In this document: positions 4,378 through 5,022 of the stretch, in pieces
How positions within the stretch are numbered: position 1 is the stretch's first letter
Layout of the letters: every line of letters begins with the position of its first letter
DNA from: Nitrososphaerota archaeon
GTDB taxonomy: Archaea > Thermoproteota > Nitrososphaeria > Nitrososphaerales > UBA57
NCBI GenBank assembly: GCA_022572285.1
Contig: JACZWF010000123.1
Location: 1-5,022, forward strand
Direction: 5' to 3'
DNA: 5,022 nucleotides
Notes under the pieces: model-generated
Databases searched by the model: none
What the model was told of the DNA's origin: nothing
The model's input: only the letters and a program-made list of their open reading frames with translations
Position numbers and translations under genes: made by a program

Positions 4378-4893
4378 GTGGCGGCACTTGTTTGGCACAT
4401 CTATATTACCAATCAAGTGAGCAGACAAGAAATGGATCAGAAATACCCAGAACCGACAGTAGGGGCGCTAATTGTCAACAAACATGGAAAGATATTGCTT
4501 GTACGGTCTCACAAGTGGGTCAATGGTAAACTTTCCGTGCCTGGAGGCCATATAGAGCTTGGGGAGTCCGCGACTGAAGCAATAATCAGGGAAGTGAAAG
4601 AGGAAACGGGGCTAGAAATTCTTCCATCTAAGCTCCTGATGGTTCAAGAAGCGATCTATTCTGATGAATTCTTCAAGAAGAAGCACTTCATTTTCCTTGA
4701 CTTTGTATGCCAAGCACTTTCAGATGAGGTAAAACTCGATCAAGATGAGTTGCAGGAATACGACTGGTACGATGTAAATGAAGTTGAGGAAGCAGTTCTG
4801 GAGCCATATACTAGGAACCTGATTAGGACCTACCGGAGGAATTCTACGTCCGAAGCCAAACCTGATTTATCTCTCCACATCCTGGATGGATAA
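4378..4893 (+). CDS. Nudix hydrolase
   Basis: Nudix enzymes split nucleoside diphosphates linked to another group, such as oxidised dNTPs, ADP-ribose or nucleotide sugars, using Mg2+ or Mn2+. The complete Nudix box GX5EX7REUXEEXGU is present at residues 57-79: Gly57, Glu63, Arg71-Glu72, Glu75-Glu76, Gly78, Leu79, with Glu72, Glu75 and Glu76 as metal ligands. A beta strand VGALIVNKHGKILLVRS precedes it, with WVNGKLSVPGG leading into the box. The 171 residues are typical of a single-domain member. Substrate cannot be told from the box; KKHFIFLDFVCQA and the DELQEYDWYDVNE segment are the usual outer strands and helix. The start is GTG at 4378, abutting the upstream stop; ATG at 4432 would remove 18 residues outside the fold. 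The last 20 residues after RRNST look like a disordered tail. Confidence 0.93.
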   Translation: MAALVWHIYITNQVSRQEMDQKYPEPTVGALIVNKHGKILLVRSHKWVNGKLSVPGGHIELGESATEAIIREVKEETGLEILPSKLLMVQEAIYSDEFFKKKHFIFLDFVCQALSDEVKLDQDELQEYDWYDVNEVEEAVLEPYTRNLIRTYRRNSTSEAKPDLSLHILDG

Positions 4894-4896
4894 GAA

Positions 4897-4906
4897 CCGT
4901 TAAACG
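4897..4906 (+). promoter_or_regulatory. TATA-like element before the right-edge gene
   Basis: CCGTTAAACG lies just after the Nudix stop. A start about 26 nt downstream would be near 4928, with a leader of about 28 nt to the ATG at 4956. The GTTAAA core is a fair archaeal match. The predicted start coincides with the palindrome at 4916-4928. Confidence 0.4.
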
Positions 4907-4915
4907 TTGCAGCAA

Positions 4916-4928
4916 TGCGTCAGACGCA
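4916..4928. promoter_or_regulatory. Perfect 13-bp palindrome TGCGTC-A-GACGCA, operator candidate
   Basis: Two perfect 6-bp arms flank a single central base. The site sits between a TATA-like box and the first ATG of the right-edge gene, at the predicted transcription start. This is where an archaeal repressor site would be expected. A one-base spacer is too tight for a hairpin loop, so a DNA-binding dimer is more likely than an RNA structure. Confidence 0.45.
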
Positions 4929-4955
4929 CAATCGTTCTTGAGAATCATCAGCAGC

Positions 4956-5022
4956 ATGGATTTGCAATTAGAGAGGTTCAAGGAACAGAAGTATATTCTG
5001 GTTCCTGTTTTGGCCCCGATAT
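4956..5022 (+). CDS. Unidentified gene, first 22 codons only (runs off the window)
   Basis: An ATG at 4956 opens a frame that stays open to the right edge, reading MDLQLERFKEQKYILVPVLA and then PI. The charged beginning followed by a hydrophobic run would fit a beta strand at the start of an alpha/beta enzyme or the beginning of a membrane helix; too little is visible to choose. The frame is also open upstream past the Nudix stop, with TTG at 4938 as the only other plausible start. The promoter-like sequence and palindrome in front support a true gene start here rather than chance. Confidence 0.45.
   Translation, partial: MDLQLERFKEQKYILVPVLAPI

Overview
The window looks archaeal, most likely from the Nitrososphaeria (Thaumarchaeota) lineage. 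It carries an archaeal-type TatA, a DUF106/EMC3-like membrane insertase and a thaumarchaeal-looking IlvC whose NADP site is followed by a KALSFSH..AIHWKWI segment. Several starts sit about 25-32 nt downstream of TATA-like boxes, which fits leaderless or short-leader archaeal transcripts, and more than half of the starts are GTG or TTG. The lineage call rests on remembered family resemblance, not on a search.

Layout: (1) 1-361, minus: N-terminal 120 codons of ilvC (ketol-acid reductoisomerase), running off the left edge. (2) About 410/470-958, plus: a divergent protein with a C-terminal winged-helix-like region. (3) 1019-1270, plus: a small coiled-coil protein, 30 bp ahead of tatC. (4) 1301-2125, plus: tatC. 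(5) 2126-2271: a short region with a doubtful 27-codon ORF. (6) 2272-2595, minus: tatA, convergent with tatC. (7) 2596-2677: a compact divergent promoter with a symmetric TATA element and an operator-like palindrome. (8) 2678-3199, plus: the DUF106/EMC3/YidC-like insertase. (9) 3221-3550, minus: a small polytopic membrane protein, convergent with the insertase. (10) 3551-3613: a second divergent promoter centred on TTTTTAAATA. (11) About 3614-4111, 4153-4377 and 4378-4893, plus: two uncharacterised helical proteins and a Nudix hydrolase, closely packed and probably co-transcribed. (12) 4894-5022: a promoter-like region with a perfect 13-bp palindrome and the first 22 codons of an unidentified gene running off the right edge.

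Functionally, the middle of the window is a membrane-biogenesis neighbourhood. TatA and TatC form a minimal twin-arginine translocase for folded proteins, and the DUF106 protein belongs to the Oxa1 superfamily of membrane-protein insertases. tatA and the insertase gene diverge from one shared promoter region, which suggests joint control. The flanks are metabolic: branched-chain amino acid synthesis with a possible neighbouring regulator on the left, and nucleotide or nucleoside-diphosphate clean-up by a Nudix enzyme with two unknown partners on the right. I saw no tRNA, rRNA, CRISPR array, insertion sequence or clear mobile element. Nothing here clearly amounts to a new system. The best candidates for something undescribed are the tatA/insertase control region and the three-gene Nudix cluster.
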